From: Pseudarthrobacter defluvii
GTDB lineage: Bacteria; Actinomycetota; Actinomycetes; Actinomycetales; Micrococcaceae
NCBI RefSeq assembly: GCF_030816725.1
Contig: NZ_JAUSYG010000001.1
Location: 1,922,001-1,986,000, forward strand
Length of the DNA: 64,000 nucleotides
Reading direction: 5' to 3'
In this document: piece after piece, positions 34,324 to 43,846 of the stretch
Numbering within the stretch: position 1 is the first letter of the stretch
Layout of the letters: every line of letters begins with the position of its first letter
Position numbers and translations under genes: made by a program
Notes under the pieces: model-generated
Database searches by the model: none
What the model saw: only the letters and a program-made list of their open reading frames with translations
What the model was told of the DNA's origin: nothing

Positions 34324-34671
34324 ATGAGCGATCGCAGCCTACGGGGCATGCGCCTTGGTGCGCAGAGCATGGAGACCGAGTCCGGAGTTGAGCCGGCACC
34401 GCGCCAACGCGTCGAATACCGTTGCGCGGATGGCGAGCAGGTCTTCGTCACGTTCTCCTCCGAGGCGGAAATTCCTCCGGTGTGGGTCTCCAAGACCGGC
34501 AAGGAAGCGCTCCTGGTTGACGGCGAAAAGCCGGACACCAGCAACGACAAGGCAGTCCGCACCCACTGGGACATGCTGCTGGAACGCCGCTCCCTGCCGG
34601 AACTCGAGCAGATCCTCGAGGACCGACTGACCATCCTGCGTGAACGCCGCGGAGAGCGCCGCTCCGCATAG
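34324..34671 (+). CDS. rbpA: RNA polymerase-binding protein RbpA
   Basis: A 115-residue actinobacterial transcription factor that binds the beta subunit and sigma A/HrdB and stabilises open complexes. Visible are the N-terminal tail SDRSLRGMRLGAQSME, the core with YRCADGE and FSSEAEIPPVW, and the C-terminal sigma-interacting helix LPELEQILEDRLTILRERRG. AGAGGGAG precedes ATG 34324. The gene has a near-consensus promoter and a long structured leader, which is unusual for this window. Confidence 0.95.
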   Translation: MSDRSLRGMRLGAQSMETESGVEPAPRQRVEYRCADGEQVFVTFSSEAEIPPVWVSKTGKEALLVDGEKPDTSNDKAVRTHWDMLLERRSLPELEQILEDRLTILRERRGERRSA

Positions 34672-34684
34672 GTCTGAAGCAAAA

Positions 34685-34724
34685 GGGGGCGGCCCCGCAC
34701 GTTGGTGCGGGACCGCCCCCTTCT
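34685..34724. terminator. Terminator between rbpA and ppm1
   Basis: A 16-bp GC-rich stem with one mismatch (GGGGGCGG... with ...CCGCCCCC) and a GTTG loop, then TTCTT. Lies between convergent genes. Confidence 0.8.
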
Positions 34725-34764
34725 TCATGCCTCCCGAATGCCGGGATTCACGGGCTGGGCCGAA

Positions 34765-35508
34765 CTAGGCCTGCTTTTTCTTCAGTTTCCCGGCCAGCGT
34801 GTTCCAGCGGGCGGCCAGACCCCATTTGGTGACGTTGATCATGGCTTCGATCACGATGTTGCCGCTCATCTTGGACGCCCCGAGCTCGCGCTCGACGAAG
34901 GTGATGGGGCGTTCTTCAATGCGGAGGCCCAGTTTGGCCACGCGCCAGGCAAGGTCCACCTGGAAGCCGTAGCCCACCGAGTCGACCTGGTCCAGGTTGA
35001 GTTTCTCCAGGGTGGTCCTGCGGAACGCGCGGTAGCCGCCGGTGACGTCCTTGATGGGCAGGGCCAGCATCAGCCGGGCGTAGGTGCTGCCCACGCGTGA
35101 GATGGCCTGGCGGTAGAGGGGCCAGTTGACCACGCTGCCGCCGGGAACCCAGCGTGAGCCCATGGCCAGGTCTGCGCCCTGGTCCACCGCTTCAAGGAGC
35201 TGGGGAAGCTGTTCGGGCTGGTGGGAACCGTCTGCGTCCATCTCGACCAGGACGTCGTAGCCGGCGTCCAGGCCCCATTTGAAACCGGCGATGTAGGCCG
35301 CGCCCAGGCCTTCCTTGCCCTTGCGGTGCAGGACGTGCACCTGGGAGTCCTCAGCGGCGAAGCCGTCGGCAAGCTGGCCGGTGCCGTCGGGGCTGTTGTC
35401 ATCGACCACCAGCACGTCCGACGCCGGAACGGCCTTCCGAAGGCGCTGCAGCGTCTTGGGCAGTGATTCCAGTTCGTTGTAGGTGGGAATGATCGTAAGG
35501 ACGCGCAC
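34765..35508 (-). CDS. Polyprenol monophosphomannose synthase
   Basis: A 247-residue GT2 enzyme of the dolichol-phosphate-mannose synthase family (Ppm1/DPM1 type). Motifs: [27 protein letters not shown] and GYRAFRR. It transfers mannose from GDP-mannose to a polyprenyl phosphate, giving the lipid donor for extracytoplasmic mannosylation. Short, without the C-terminal GtrA or acyltransferase domains. GTG 35508 has AAAGG 6-7 bases upstream. An upstream frame extension is not supported. Confidence 0.9.
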   Translation of the reverse strand: MRVLTIIPTYNELESLPKTLQRLRKAVPASDVLVVDDNSPDGTGQLADGFAAEDSQVHVLHRKGKEGLGAAYIAGFKWGLDAGYDVLVEMDADGSHQPEQLPQLLEAVDQGADLAMGSRWVPGGSVVNWPLYRQAISRVGSTYARLMLALPIKDVTGGYRAFRRTTLEKLNLDQVDSVGYGFQVDLAWRVAKLGLRIEERPITFVERELGASKMSGNIVIEAMINVTKWGLAARWNTLAGKLKKKQA

Positions 35509-35604
35509 AAAGGGCCTTTCCTGGTGGAAGTGGTCGGTACACCTTCTGCCGGGCTTTACCGGCGCCGGGCGCAACTACCAATTATAGGGCGGACGGATCC
35601 CGGG

Positions 35605-37251
35605 TCAGGAACGCAGGGCCGGGCTGGCGAACAGTTCGGCGCCATTTTTAACGGTCTGCAGGCATACGGGGTCCGAGCCCGTGTCCAGGGCCGGCAGCAG
35701 CGGGGTGCGGGCCCGCGGATCGGTGCTCCAGGACTGCACCCGTCCATCGGCCACCTGGACCATCAGTTCCTCCACTTCCCACACCGCAAAACTTGCGGGC
35801 GCCCCAGGCACGAGTTGCCCGGCCATGGGGTTCGCGTGCCGGGCTGCCCTCCAGCCGGCGCGGGTGTGGCCCAGGAACGCTGCCCGCGCGGAGATGCGTT
35901 GCCCGGGGTTGTTATGTTCCACGCAGGCGCGCACGCCGGCCCAGGGACGGAGGGGTGTAACGGGGCTGTCACTGCCAAAGCAGACAGGAACCCCGGCCGA
36001 ATAGAAGGCGGCGAACGGGTTCATGGACGCGCTGCGCTCCCCCAGCCTCCGCTCGTAAAGTCCCCCTGGTCCGCCCCAGGCGGCATCGAAGGCGGGCTGG
36101 GCGCTGACGGTCACGGAGTAATGCGCCAGCTTCGCCACGGCTGCTGCATCAGCCATCTCCACGTGCTCAAACCGGTGGCCGGCGGCCCGTACGCGCTGCT
36201 CCCCCACTTCTTGGGCGGCCAGATCCAGCGCTTCGAGCGCAGCGTCAAGCCCGGCATCGCCGATTACGTGGAAGCCGCCCTGGATCCCGGCAAGGGAACA
36301 GGCGGCGAGGTGGGCCGCGGCCTGCTCCACGCTGAGGTACAGCGCGCCGCGCTCCTGTGCTGCATCGCTGTAGCCGGTGCGCAGCGCAGCAGTACGGGAA
36401 CCCAGCGAGCCATCGATGTTGAGGTCGCCGGCAAGCCCGCGGATGCCTCCTTCGAACTGCCCAACCAGGGCCCGGGCCTGCTCCTCGGTTGACACCAGTT
36501 CACCCCAGTACGGCAGTACCTCGGGGAAGTGCGCACCCTCGCCGCGGACGTTCCATCCTGCAGCCAGCCTGAGATCGTCGGCGCTGCCGATATGGGGCGC
36601 GCCCATTTCGGCCACCGCTACGTACCCGTTGGCCGCAGCCTCCGCCAGGGCACGCGCCTGGTGCCGCTTCAGCTCCGCCTGCGGCATGTGCCGTGTTGCC
36701 AGCCGGGCAGCCGCATGCGCCGCCCGCGTTACCCGGGCGCCGCCGTCGTACCCGTCCTTGGTCTGCAGGCCTGCGGACTGCGCCAGCGACGCCGAAACCA
36801 GCGCCGAATGTACGTCAACCCGCGAGAGGTAGACCGGCCGTCCCCCCGCTGCTTGCTCCAGTTCCTGGGCGCTGGGAAGGGTGGGGTCCGCCCAGCCGGT
36901 CTCATCCCAGCCGTGACCGAGCACGGGCCCGTCGCCGGGGGCCGCGGCGACGGCGTCCAGCAGGCCGCGGGCAGAGGTCACGGCCCCCAACTGCAGCGAT
37001 TCCAGGGCAATCCCGGTCTCTGTCAGGTGAATGTGGGAGTCCACGAACCCCGGGGCAACCAGGGCGCCGCGAACGTCGATGATTTCCATCGAGTCGTCGG
37101 CGATGGACGATGCGGCCTGCTCCGACCCCACCCAGGCCACGGTGTCGCCGTCCACCAGCATCGCCGTTGCGAATGGATCCGCGGCCGTGTAAACGGATCC
37201 GTTCCGATACAGCACGGGGGTTGGACGGGAGGTGGCATCGGAACGGGGCAT
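35605..37251 (-). CDS. Amidohydrolase family protein (YtcJ-like)
   Basis: A 548-residue metal-dependent hydrolase. It has the beta-sandwich start VLYRNGSVYTAADP, the metal site FVDSHIHLTE, the conserved HVIGDAGLDAALEAL, RFEHVEMAD and the GSDSPVTPLRPW catalytic aspartate region. YtcJ-like proteins include exoenzyme regulators and N-acyl or cyclic amide hydrolases, so the substrate is open. ATG 37251 has AGGAG about 9 bases upstream. Located between ppm1 and helY on the same strand. Confidence 0.88.
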   Translation of the reverse strand: MPRSDATSRPTPVLYRNGSVYTAADPFATAMLVDGDTVAWVGSEQAASSIADDSMEIIDVRGALVAPGFVDSHIHLTETGIALESLQLGAVTSARGLLDAVAAAPGDGPVLGHGWDETGWADPTLPSAQELEQAAGGRPVYLSRVDVHSALVSASLAQSAGLQTKDGYDGGARVTRAAHAAARLATRHMPQAELKRHQARALAEAAANGYVAVAEMGAPHIGSADDLRLAAGWNVRGEGAHFPEVLPYWGELVSTEEQARALVGQFEGGIRGLAGDLNIDGSLGSRTAALRTGYSDAAQERGALYLSVEQAAAHLAACSLAGIQGGFHVIGDAGLDAALEALDLAAQEVGEQRVRAAGHRFEHVEMADAAAVAKLAHYSVTVSAQPAFDAAWGGPGGLYERRLGERSASMNPFAAFYSAGVPVCFGSDSPVTPLRPWAGVRACVEHNNPGQRISARAAFLGHTRAGWRAARHANPMAGQLVPGAPASFAVWEVEELMVQVADGRVQSWSTDPRARTPLLPALDTGSDPVCLQTVKNGAELFASPALRS

Positions 37252-37311
37252 GGGGGCAGGACTCCTGGAGTATGGCTTGGCCGGCGGCAGCCGGAAGGGG
37301 CGAAAACGGGG

Positions 37312-40236
37312 CTACAGAACGGAGGAATACGCCACGACACCGCGGCGGATGAGGCTGATGGCTTCGGCACACAGCCGTGACAGCCGTGGATCGAGGCCGG
37401 GGATCTTGGCCAGCTGGTCCAGGAGGTCCACCACCTGCTTGACCCAGCGGACAAAGTCCCCCGCGGCCAGGTCGGTGCCGCTCAGGACATCCTGCAGGTG
37501 CCTGCCGCGGGCCCACTTGTAGAGGGGCCAGACCAGGCCCAGTTCAGGCTCACCGGTCAACGGAAGCTTGTGCTCCTCTTCCACATCCTCAAGGACGGAC
37601 CACTCCCTGACCACGATGTCCACGGAGGTCTCCAGGGACACGCTGGGCATCCGGGGCCGAAGTCCGCGGTCCTCGCGTTTGGCCTGGAACACGAGCACGC
37701 TCGCCAGGGCGGCCACTTCCGCCGCGTCCAGGTCAGCGAAGGCGCCCAGCCGCAGCGACTGGGAAATCAGCAGGTCCTTCTCCCCATAGATCCTGCGCAG
37801 CCGCTGGCCGTCCGGGCTGATGTTCAGCCGGCCATCCCCTGCGTCCTCAAGGTACCCGTACGCCGAGAGCACATCGCACACCCGGTCGAAGGTTTTGGCG
37901 ATGGTGTTGGTGCGGCCCTGGATCTGGCGGACCAGTCCGTCTGTTTCGCGCCGCAGCTTCCACCAGCGCTCAGACCAGCGGGCGTGGTCTTCACGTTCAC
38001 TGCAGCCGTTGCAGGGGTGCGCTTTCAAGGCCCGGCGCAGATCGGCGATGCGCCTCTCCTGGTTGGGCAGGGCGGCGCCGCGGCCAAAATCATGGTTGCG
38101 GTTCTGCCCGGGAGCGGGCGGGCGGTTCTCCCGCAAGGCATTCCGGGCGGACGAGGCAAGATCGCGCCGTGACTTTGGCACCTTGGCATTGAAGGACTTC
38201 GGGATGCGGATCCTGGTCACCGGCGCGATGGGGCCTTCCAGGTCATCAGTGCCGATCCGGCGCAACTGGCTGTCCAGCGTAAGTACCGCAGGCCGGGGAT
38301 CACGGCTGCCGTGGTCGGAGCTAAGGACGACGGCGGGCCCCGGGGCACGTCCGCCGGGAACATTTACCACGTCCCCCGGCAGCAGCCGGGCCAGCGAGTC
38401 ACCGCTGAGCGACTTCTGGACCCGGGACTTGGTGCGGGAGGTGGCATTCTCGGCGTCCGAGAGTTCCCGACGCAGGCGGGCATATTCAGTGAAGTCGCCC
38501 AGGTGGCACGTCATGGACTTGGCGTAGCCGGCAAGGGACTCCTCGCGGCTCCGCACCTGCCTTGCAAGCCCCACCACGGACCGGTCGGCCTGGAACTGCG
38601 CAAAGGAGGATTCCAGGATTTCGCGGGCCCGGCTCCGGCCGAACTGCGCCAGGAGGTTAATGCTCATGTTGTAGGTGGGCCGGAAACTTGAGTTCAGCGG
38701 GTAAGTTCGCCGCGATGCCAGGCCTGCCACCGCCGTCGGGTCCGTACCGGGCTGCCAGAGCACCACGGCGTGGCCCTCGATATCGATACCGCGCCGCCCT
38801 GCCCGGCCGGTGAGCTGCGTGTATTCGCCGGCGGTAATGTCCACGTGGGCTTCGCCGTTGAACTTGTCCAGCTTTTCCAGCACCACGGAACGCGCCGGCA
38901 TGTTGACGCCCAGGGCAAGGGTCTCCGTGGCGAAGACAGCCTTCACCAGCCCGTCGGCGAAGAGTTTCTCCACCACCTCCTTGAAGGTAGGCAGCATGCC
39001 CGCGTGGTGGGCGGCGAAGCCGCGGAGCAGCCCGTCCCGCCAGGTCCAAAAGCCCAGGACATCGAGATCGTCCGGCGGGATGTCCTGCCCGGCCTCGTCG
39101 ACGCGCTGGGCGATGATCCGCTGTTCCTTCTCGGTAGTGAGCCAGAGGCCGGATCCAACGCACTGGGCGACAGCTGCCTCGCAGCCGGCGCGGGAAAAGA
39201 TGAACGTTATGGCCGGGAGCAGATCCATTCGGTCCAGGCTCGCGATGACCTGCGGGCGCCCGGCGGGGCGCACTCCCCTGGGCTCTCCGCCGCGGCCCAG
39301 GCGGTCGTTGCCCCGACGACCACGCTGGCCCCGCCCTACCGGCCGCGGACCGCTGCGGAAGCTCTGCTGGGTTTCGCTCTGCGCCACTGCCAGCAGGTCC
39401 GGGTTGACGTCGAAGCCGGGGCCCTTTGCAGCGACGGGAGATTTACCCGCTTTGGCCTGTTGCTGGTCCTTGTCCTCAACGGGCGGAGCGATTTCGTCGA
39501 AGGTGGTTTCCCCGGCGAACAGATCCATAATCTGCCGGCCCACCATGACGTGCTGCCACAGCGGCACCGGGCGGTGCTCGGAAACGATGATGTCAGTGTC
39601 ACCGCGGACGGTGTCCAGCCAGGCCCCGAACTCTTCGGCGTTGGAGACCGTGGCACTGAGCGAGGCAACCTGGACCTCACTGGGCAGGTGGATGATCACT
39701 TCTTCCCAGACTGCCCCCCGGAACCTGTCAGCGAGGTAATGGACCTCATCCATCACGACGTAGCCAAGGTCGCCCAGCGTGGCCGAATCCGCGTAAAGCA
39801 TGTTCCGCAGGACTTCCGTGGTCATCACCACCACCCGGGCATCGCCGTTGATGCTGGTGTCACCGGTCAGGAGGCCCACGTTTTCCGCACCGTACTTCTC
39901 GGTGAGTTCAGTGAACTTCTGGTTGCTGAGCGCCTTGATGGGCGTGGTGTAGAAAGCTTTGAGGCCGCGCTGCAGCGCGAGATAGATGGCAAACTCCCCC
40001 ACGATGGTCTTGCCGGCACCGGTAGGGGCCGCCACCAGGACACCCTTGCCCTCTTGCAGGGAACGGCAGGCCTGCTGCTGGAAGTCATCCAGCTCGAAGT
40101 CCAGGGTCCGGATGAACCCTCCCAGGGGTGTGGCGGCCTCGGCCCTGCGTTCAGCGCTGGCCCGGTACCGTTCAGCGGGTGAGAGCTCTTCAGGTTCGAT
40201 AGGGCCAGTGGAGAAGGGTCCGGTGGTGGAGGACAT
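37312..40236 (-). CDS. helY: Ski2-like DEAD/DEAH RNA helicase HelY
   Basis: A 974-residue helicase. Motif I is APTGAGKT, motif II DEVHY, motif III SLSATV, motif VI QLTGRAGRRGID. A long Gly/Arg-rich insertion (RSGPRPVGRGQRGRRG) follows the first RecA fold, and the C-terminal half holds a beta-barrel and a DSHCT-like domain. Actinobacterial HelY sits beside tatC and the proteasome accessory genes, as here. It probably acts on RNA turnover. ATG 40236 follows TAGGCT by 6 bases. Confidence 0.95.
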   Translation of the reverse strand: MSSTTGPFSTGPIEPEELSPAERYRASAERRAEAATPLGGFIRTLDFELDDFQQQACRSLQEGKGVLVAAPTGAGKTIVGEFAIYLALQRGLKAFYTTPIKALSNQKFTELTEKYGAENVGLLTGDTSINGDARVVVMTTEVLRNMLYADSATLGDLGYVVMDEVHYLADRFRGAVWEEVIIHLPSEVQVASLSATVSNAEEFGAWLDTVRGDTDIIVSEHRPVPLWQHVMVGRQIMDLFAGETTFDEIAPPVEDKDQQQAKAGKSPVAAKGPGFDVNPDLLAVAQSETQQSFRSGPRPVGRGQRGRRGNDRLGRGGEPRGVRPAGRPQVIASLDRMDLLPAITFIFSRAGCEAAVAQCVGSGLWLTTEKEQRIIAQRVDEAGQDIPPDDLDVLGFWTWRDGLLRGFAAHHAGMLPTFKEVVEKLFADGLVKAVFATETLALGVNMPARSVVLEKLDKFNGEAHVDITAGEYTQLTGRAGRRGIDIEGHAVVLWQPGTDPTAVAGLASRRTYPLNSSFRPTYNMSINLLAQFGRSRAREILESSFAQFQADRSVVGLARQVRSREESLAGYAKSMTCHLGDFTEYARLRRELSDAENATSRTKSRVQKSLSGDSLARLLPGDVVNVPGGRAPGPAVVLSSDHGSRDPRPAVLTLDSQLRRIGTDDLEGPIAPVTRIRIPKSFNAKVPKSRRDLASSARNALRENRPPAPGQNRNHDFGRGAALPNQERRIADLRRALKAHPCNGCSEREDHARWSERWWKLRRETDGLVRQIQGRTNTIAKTFDRVCDVLSAYGYLEDAGDGRLNISPDGQRLRRIYGEKDLLISQSLRLGAFADLDAAEVAALASVLVFQAKREDRGLRPRMPSVSLETSVDIVVREWSVLEDVEEEHKLPLTGEPELGLVWPLYKWARGRHLQDVLSGTDLAAGDFVRWVKQVVDLLDQLAKIPGLDPRLSRLCAEAISLIRRGVVAYSSVL

Positions 40237-40248
40237 ACCCCAAGCCTA
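40237..40248 (-). promoter_or_regulatory. Leaderless -10 element for helY
   Basis: TAGGCT on the - strand (40243-40248), 6 bases, ATG 40236. It lies just before the tatC stop, so helY can be expressed apart from tatC. Confidence 0.5.
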
Positions 40249-40256
40249 ATGGCAGC

Positions 40257-41093
40257 CTAGAGCTTCTTGAGTTCGCTGCTTGGGGTGGCGATGTCCGCGC
40301 TGGCCTCGGTCTCCTGCACCTGCCGGGCCTGGCGGCGGTCGCGGCGCTTGTCATTCATGATGCAGACGCCGATTGCTGCGAAGAACAGTGCGAGCAGCGG
40401 AACGGCGAGCATGAACATCGAAATCGCGTCCGCACCGGGCGCGGCGACGGCGGCCAGGACGAAAACGAGGAAGACCGTGATGCGCCAGGCTTTGAGGATG
40501 GTCCGGCCGGAAACAATGCCCGCCATATTGACGCCCACCAGCACCACCGGAACCAGGAAGGCAAGGCCAAGCATCAGCACCATGCGGGTGACGAATTCGA
40601 TGTAGGTCCTGGCGTCGATGACGCTGGAGGAACCAGCGGGCGTGAACTGGGTCAGCGCGTGGACCACTTGGGGAACCACGAGCCAGCCCACCCAGATTCC
40701 GGCAAGGAACAGCGGGATGGCCGCGGCCATGTAGCCAAGCGTGTAACGCCGTTCCTTGGAGGTCAGCCCCGGGGTGATGAAAGCCCAGAGCTGGTAGATC
40801 CAGATGGGGCTCGAGATGACCGCCCCGATGAGGAGGGACATCTGCAGCTTGAAGTCAAAGGGTGACGCGATGGTCCCGAAGTTGATGGCTGCAAGGCCGC
40901 CGGTCTCATTCGAGATCCGGTTGACGGGTTCGGCCAGGGCCTTCAGCAGCGGATCGTAAAGTATCCAGCCCCCAATGCCGCCGATGACGACGCCGATTGC
41001 CGACTTGATCAGCCGGTTCTTCAGCTCCTTGAGGTGCTCCCAAAGCGACATCCGCCCCTCGGGATTGGCTTTACGGCCCCGCGACAGTGCCAC
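40257..41093 (-). CDS. tatC: Sec-independent protein translocase subunit TatC
   Basis: A 278-residue, six-helix Tat receptor subunit. It has MSLWEHLKELKNRL with the conserved signal-recognition Glu, FDFKLQMSLLIGAVISSPIWIYQLWAFITPGL, and FGTIASPF. GTG 41093 adds 14 residues before MSLWEHL; such a prefix is frequent in actinobacterial TatC, but the inner ATG remains possible. The charged C-terminal tail of about 40 residues is variable. It lies 6 bases after tatA. Confidence 0.95.
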   Translation of the reverse strand: MALSRGRKANPEGRMSLWEHLKELKNRLIKSAIGVVIGGIGGWILYDPLLKALAEPVNRISNETGGLAAINFGTIASPFDFKLQMSLLIGAVISSPIWIYQLWAFITPGLTSKERRYTLGYMAAAIPLFLAGIWVGWLVVPQVVHALTQFTPAGSSSVIDARTYIEFVTRMVLMLGLAFLVPVVLVGVNMAGIVSGRTILKAWRITVFLVFVLAAVAAPGADAISMFMLAVPLLALFFAAIGVCIMNDKRRDRRQARQVQETEASADIATPSSELKKL

Positions 41094-41099
41094 GGGAGG

Positions 41100-41375
41100 T
41101 CAGGCGCGGGTCGACGGCGGAACGTCAGTGCCGTCTGTCGGCTCACCGGGCTTCGCCTTGGGGTGGTTCACGATGGTGCCTTCCACCGGGCCCGAGGCGT
41201 CAGTGGTGGAATCGGCTTTGCCGTCGTTTTTCATTTCCTTGACCTCGGACTTGATGATCCGCATGGACTGGCCCAGGCTGCGGGCCATGGCCGGAAGCTT
41301 GGGGGCGGCGAAGAGAAGCAAAGCAACAACGATGATGATTACGATTGGCCAGGGGCCATCAAAGAGTCTTCCCAC
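41100..41375 (-). CDS. tatA: Sec-independent protein translocase subunit TatA
   Basis: A 91-residue pore-forming Tat subunit: a short N-terminal helix (PIVIIIVVALLLFAAPKLP), the hinge FAAPKLP, an amphipathic helix (MARSLGQSMRIIKSEVKEM) and a disordered acidic/proline tail. GTG 41375 follows AGAGGAAAGGA. Forms the Tat operon with tatC. Confidence 0.93.
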   Translation of the reverse strand: MGRLFDGPWPIVIIIVVALLLFAAPKLPAMARSLGQSMRIIKSEVKEMKNDGKADSTTDASGPVEGTIVNHPKAKPGEPTDGTDVPPSTRA

Positions 41376-41407
41376 GGGAAATCCTTTCCTCTAAGTACAT
41401 CCTACTT

Positions 41408-41755
41408 CTATGTGAAGTCGAGATCTCCGAGTGCCTGCGGCTGGCCCCGGTCCATTTTGCGCTGCACTCGCCGGCGGCGGCGTTCTTCCCGCCGTGCCAG
41501 TTTGGATGCCTCGTAATCATGTCGCATGGCGGCTGGTGAGGCAAAAACGGCGGAGCCTGGAAGGGTGCGTGACGGATCCGCGGATTCCTCCGGGAGTTCC
41601 ACGGGACCCAGGTGCCCCAGTTTTTCGCCCGCGGCGCTGAGGTCCTTCATGGTTGCCATGAACTGGCGGAACAGTCGGATGCCCAGCAGGACATAGAACA
41701 GCAGGGCTACGGCGACCAGCGCCACCCATATCAGAATCCAGGACCACCAAGGCAT
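41408..41755 (-). CDS. Hypothetical single-helix membrane protein
   Basis: A 115-residue protein: an N-terminal transmembrane helix (WILIWVALVAVALLFYVLLGI), a linker with LFRQFMATMKDLSAAGEKLG and a strongly basic C-terminal helix (SKLARREERRRRRVQRKM). Function unknown. It is placed between pafBC and tatA, starts 10 bases past the pafBC end and has its own leaderless -10. Confidence 0.75.
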   Translation of the reverse strand: MPWWSWILIWVALVAVALLFYVLLGIRLFRQFMATMKDLSAAGEKLGHLGPVELPEESADPSRTLPGSAVFASPAAMRHDYEASKLARREERRRRRVQRKMDRGQPQALGDLDFT

Positions 41756-41768
41756 GCTGAGAAGTCTA
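41756..41768 (-). promoter_or_regulatory. Leaderless -10 element for the 41408-41755 gene
   Basis: TAGACT on the - strand (41763-41768), 7 bases, ATG 41755. It overlaps the end of pafBC. Confidence 0.45.
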
Positions 41769-43751
41769 TCCGGCGTAGCTGTGCAGGGCGGCCGCCAGCC
41801 AGTCCCGCGCGGCGTCGGCCAGCTCGGTGGGTGCCAGGATGCGGGCGGAACCGCCGTGTTGGGCCACGAACATCGGCAGCCAGGCGGTGCTGCCGAAGCG
41901 GATCTCCGCCACCAGGCCGCCGTCGGGCAGCCCGGCTGTTCGCTCGGCGTAATAGTCCTCCGCCAGCCCCCTCCCCTGCCGGGTCAGCTGCACCGTGACG
42001 GTAGTGTCGTCGTCGTTCGGGGTGAACAGCTTGGCCGGGACGCCACTCTCCCCTTGCCCGGCCTTGCTGGCGGGCATCCCGTTGGGGTGCACGTCCTGGA
42101 CCCGGTCCAGGCGGAAGTTCCGCAGCCCGTCCACCAGATGGCACCAGGCTTCGAAGTACCAGGTGTTGTCCAGGGAGTACAGCCGCAGCGGGTCAACGTC
42201 GCGTTCGGTGACCGCGTCCCGCTGCGGTGACAAATAGGTCAAGTGGAGCTGGGAACGCGACTCGATGGCCTGGCGGACGGTGGCATGCGTTGCTGTATCT
42301 GCGGGAGCCACCTGTGGGCCGGCAATACTGGCAGCCCTGAGCCCTTCTTCCCCGGCTGCGGCCAGGAGCTTCAGGGTGACTGATTCCAGCGCCCCACCAC
42401 CGGGCAGGTCCGGCAGGCCGTTGAGTGTCTCGAGCCCGGTCAGCAGCGCACAGGCCTCCTCGACGGTGAACCGGACCGGTTTTTTCAGGTCGAGGTCCTG
42501 GGTAATGAAGACGTGGTCGTCTTCCCACTGGATGTCCAGCAGGTCATCCGGATAGCCCTCCGGCAGTCCCGAACAGATAAGGATCCGGAGGTCGGCCTCG
42601 AGCTCTTCGCGTGTGACGCCGAAGTGGCGTGCGACATCCTGGATGTGGAGGCCCTGGTTGTGGACCAGGAAGGGCACCAGCTGCAGCATGCGCTTGAGCT
42701 GGTCCTCGGAGGTACCTTTCCGGCCCGTCCGCGTCCGGGTGTCGGTGAATGAGTAGGCGGGGACGGCTGCAGCGCTGAAGTCGGCCGCGGCCTGCAGTCT
42801 TCGCCGAACGGCCCCGGCGAGCTCGGCCGGTTCCACTGCGAGGGCGTCCGGCCCGTAAGACGCCAGTTCTTCCGCAAGGACCTCGGGGTCGCGGTACTCC
42901 AGGACAAGTCTGTCGTAGCCGCTCCCTGGCCCGCTGGAGGGCTGCTGCCGGTTATCCTGGACCGCCCGGCGGCGGAGGGCCAGCAGGTGCCCCTGCCGGA
43001 CGTCCACGACGGCGGTGCGCAGCGGCAATTCAGGCAACCGGTCCAGCTCCGCCCGGATGTTGAAGCCCGCCGGCGGCGCGTACTGCTCTTTCGAGAGGGT
43101 GGTCACCGCACTGGTGAGGCGGGAGAGCCGGAATTGCCGCATTGCCTTTCGGTTGCGGTCGTGGCCCATGAGGTACCACTGGCCGAAACGGCTGCCCAGG
43201 CCCCAGGGTTCAACAATCCGTTCTTCCTCTTGGCCTGTGCTGCCTGCCCGGTAGGTGAAGGTCACGGGATGCCGCGCATGCATGGCTGCGACGATGTCGT
43301 CGAAGGCCTGGCCCGCCGGTTTGATCCGCGGCTGGACCCCGGCGGGCAGTTCCACCTCTGCCAGCTGCCCGGATGCCTGCAGCTTCCGCAGCGCGCTTTG
43401 GGCTGCTGTTCCCAGTGCTGCACGTTCCCACAGCTGCGAGGCCAGCAGGAGGACGGTCCACTCTTCGGGGGCCAGTTGGACGTCAGGGAGCCGGTTGGAC
43501 TCCTTGCCGATCCGGTACCGTGTTGTGGCCGGATCATCCTCGCTCCAGCCCAGGTCCGTCAGTGTTTCGACCTCGAAGCCCATTGCCCTCAGGTCATTCT
43601 TGTCCCGCTCAAACATGCGCCCGAACGCGACGTCATTGCCGGAGGTGTCGTGGTAGACCTTGTCGCGCAGTTCGCTGCGGTGCAGCCCGTAGCGGGTGTT
43701 GAGCAGCGCGATCAGCAGGTTGAGGAGTCGTTCAGTACGGGATACGGACAC
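41766..43751 (-). CDS. pafBC: Fused PafBC transcriptional regulator (two WYL modules)
   Basis: A 661-residue protein joining two winged-helix/WYL/WCX modules that are separate PafB and PafC proteins in mycobacteria. Module 1 runs from SRTERLLNLLIALL through FGQWYLMGHDRNRKAMRQFRL. Module 2 runs from STSEDQLKRML-like sequence (about residue 337) through LDNTWYFEAWCHLVDGLRNFRLDRV. PafBC activates LexA-independent DNA-damage genes and, in spite of its name, is not needed for degradation. Natural fusions are known in Arthrobacter. GTG 43751 follows TAACGT by 7 bases. Confidence 0.95.
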   Translation of the reverse strand: MSVSRTERLLNLLIALLNTRYGLHRSELRDKVYHDTSGNDVAFGRMFERDKNDLRAMGFEVETLTDLGWSEDDPATTRYRIGKESNRLPDVQLAPEEWTVLLLASQLWERAALGTAAQSALRKLQASGQLAEVELPAGVQPRIKPAGQAFDDIVAAMHARHPVTFTYRAGSTGQEEERIVEPWGLGSRFGQWYLMGHDRNRKAMRQFRLSRLTSAVTTLSKEQYAPPAGFNIRAELDRLPELPLRTAVVDVRQGHLLALRRRAVQDNRQQPSSGPGSGYDRLVLEYRDPEVLAEELASYGPDALAVEPAELAGAVRRRLQAAADFSAAAVPAYSFTDTRTRTGRKGTSEDQLKRMLQLVPFLVHNQGLHIQDVARHFGVTREELEADLRILICSGLPEGYPDDLLDIQWEDDHVFITQDLDLKKPVRFTVEEACALLTGLETLNGLPDLPGGGALESVTLKLLAAAGEEGLRAASIAGPQVAPADTATHATVRQAIESRSQLHLTYLSPQRDAVTERDVDPLRLYSLDNTWYFEAWCHLVDGLRNFRLDRVQDVHPNGMPASKAGQGESGVPAKLFTPNDDDTTVTVQLTRQGRGLAEDYYAERTAGLPDGGLVAEIRFGSTAWLPMFVAQHGGSARILAPTELADAARDWLAAALHSYAG

Positions 43752-43764
43752 CTTGGTTACGTTA
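43752..43764 (-). promoter_or_regulatory. Leaderless -10 element for pafBC
   Basis: TAACGT on the - strand (43759-43764), 7 bases, GTG 43751. Confidence 0.5.
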
Positions 43765-43790
43765 CTAAACTAGCCCCCGTAAAGCAGAAA

Positions 43791-43829
43791 GCGCGGCTGG
43801 ACGGAGGGATGTCCTCCGTCCAGCCGCGC
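43791..43829 (-). terminator. Terminator after the FKBP gene pair
   Basis: Perfect 17-bp stem (GCGCGGCTGGACGGAGG and complement) with a 5-base loop, 18 bases past the FKBP stop, then a T-rich TTTCTGCTTT on the - strand. It separates pafA-FKBP transcription from pafBC. Confidence 0.85.
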
Positions 43830-43846
43830 CCAGGGCCCCGATGGGG

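Noticed and set aside
38770..40182. 470-codon + strand frame opposite helY
   Set aside because: Shadow of the helicase gene. No ribosome site and no recognisable domain.
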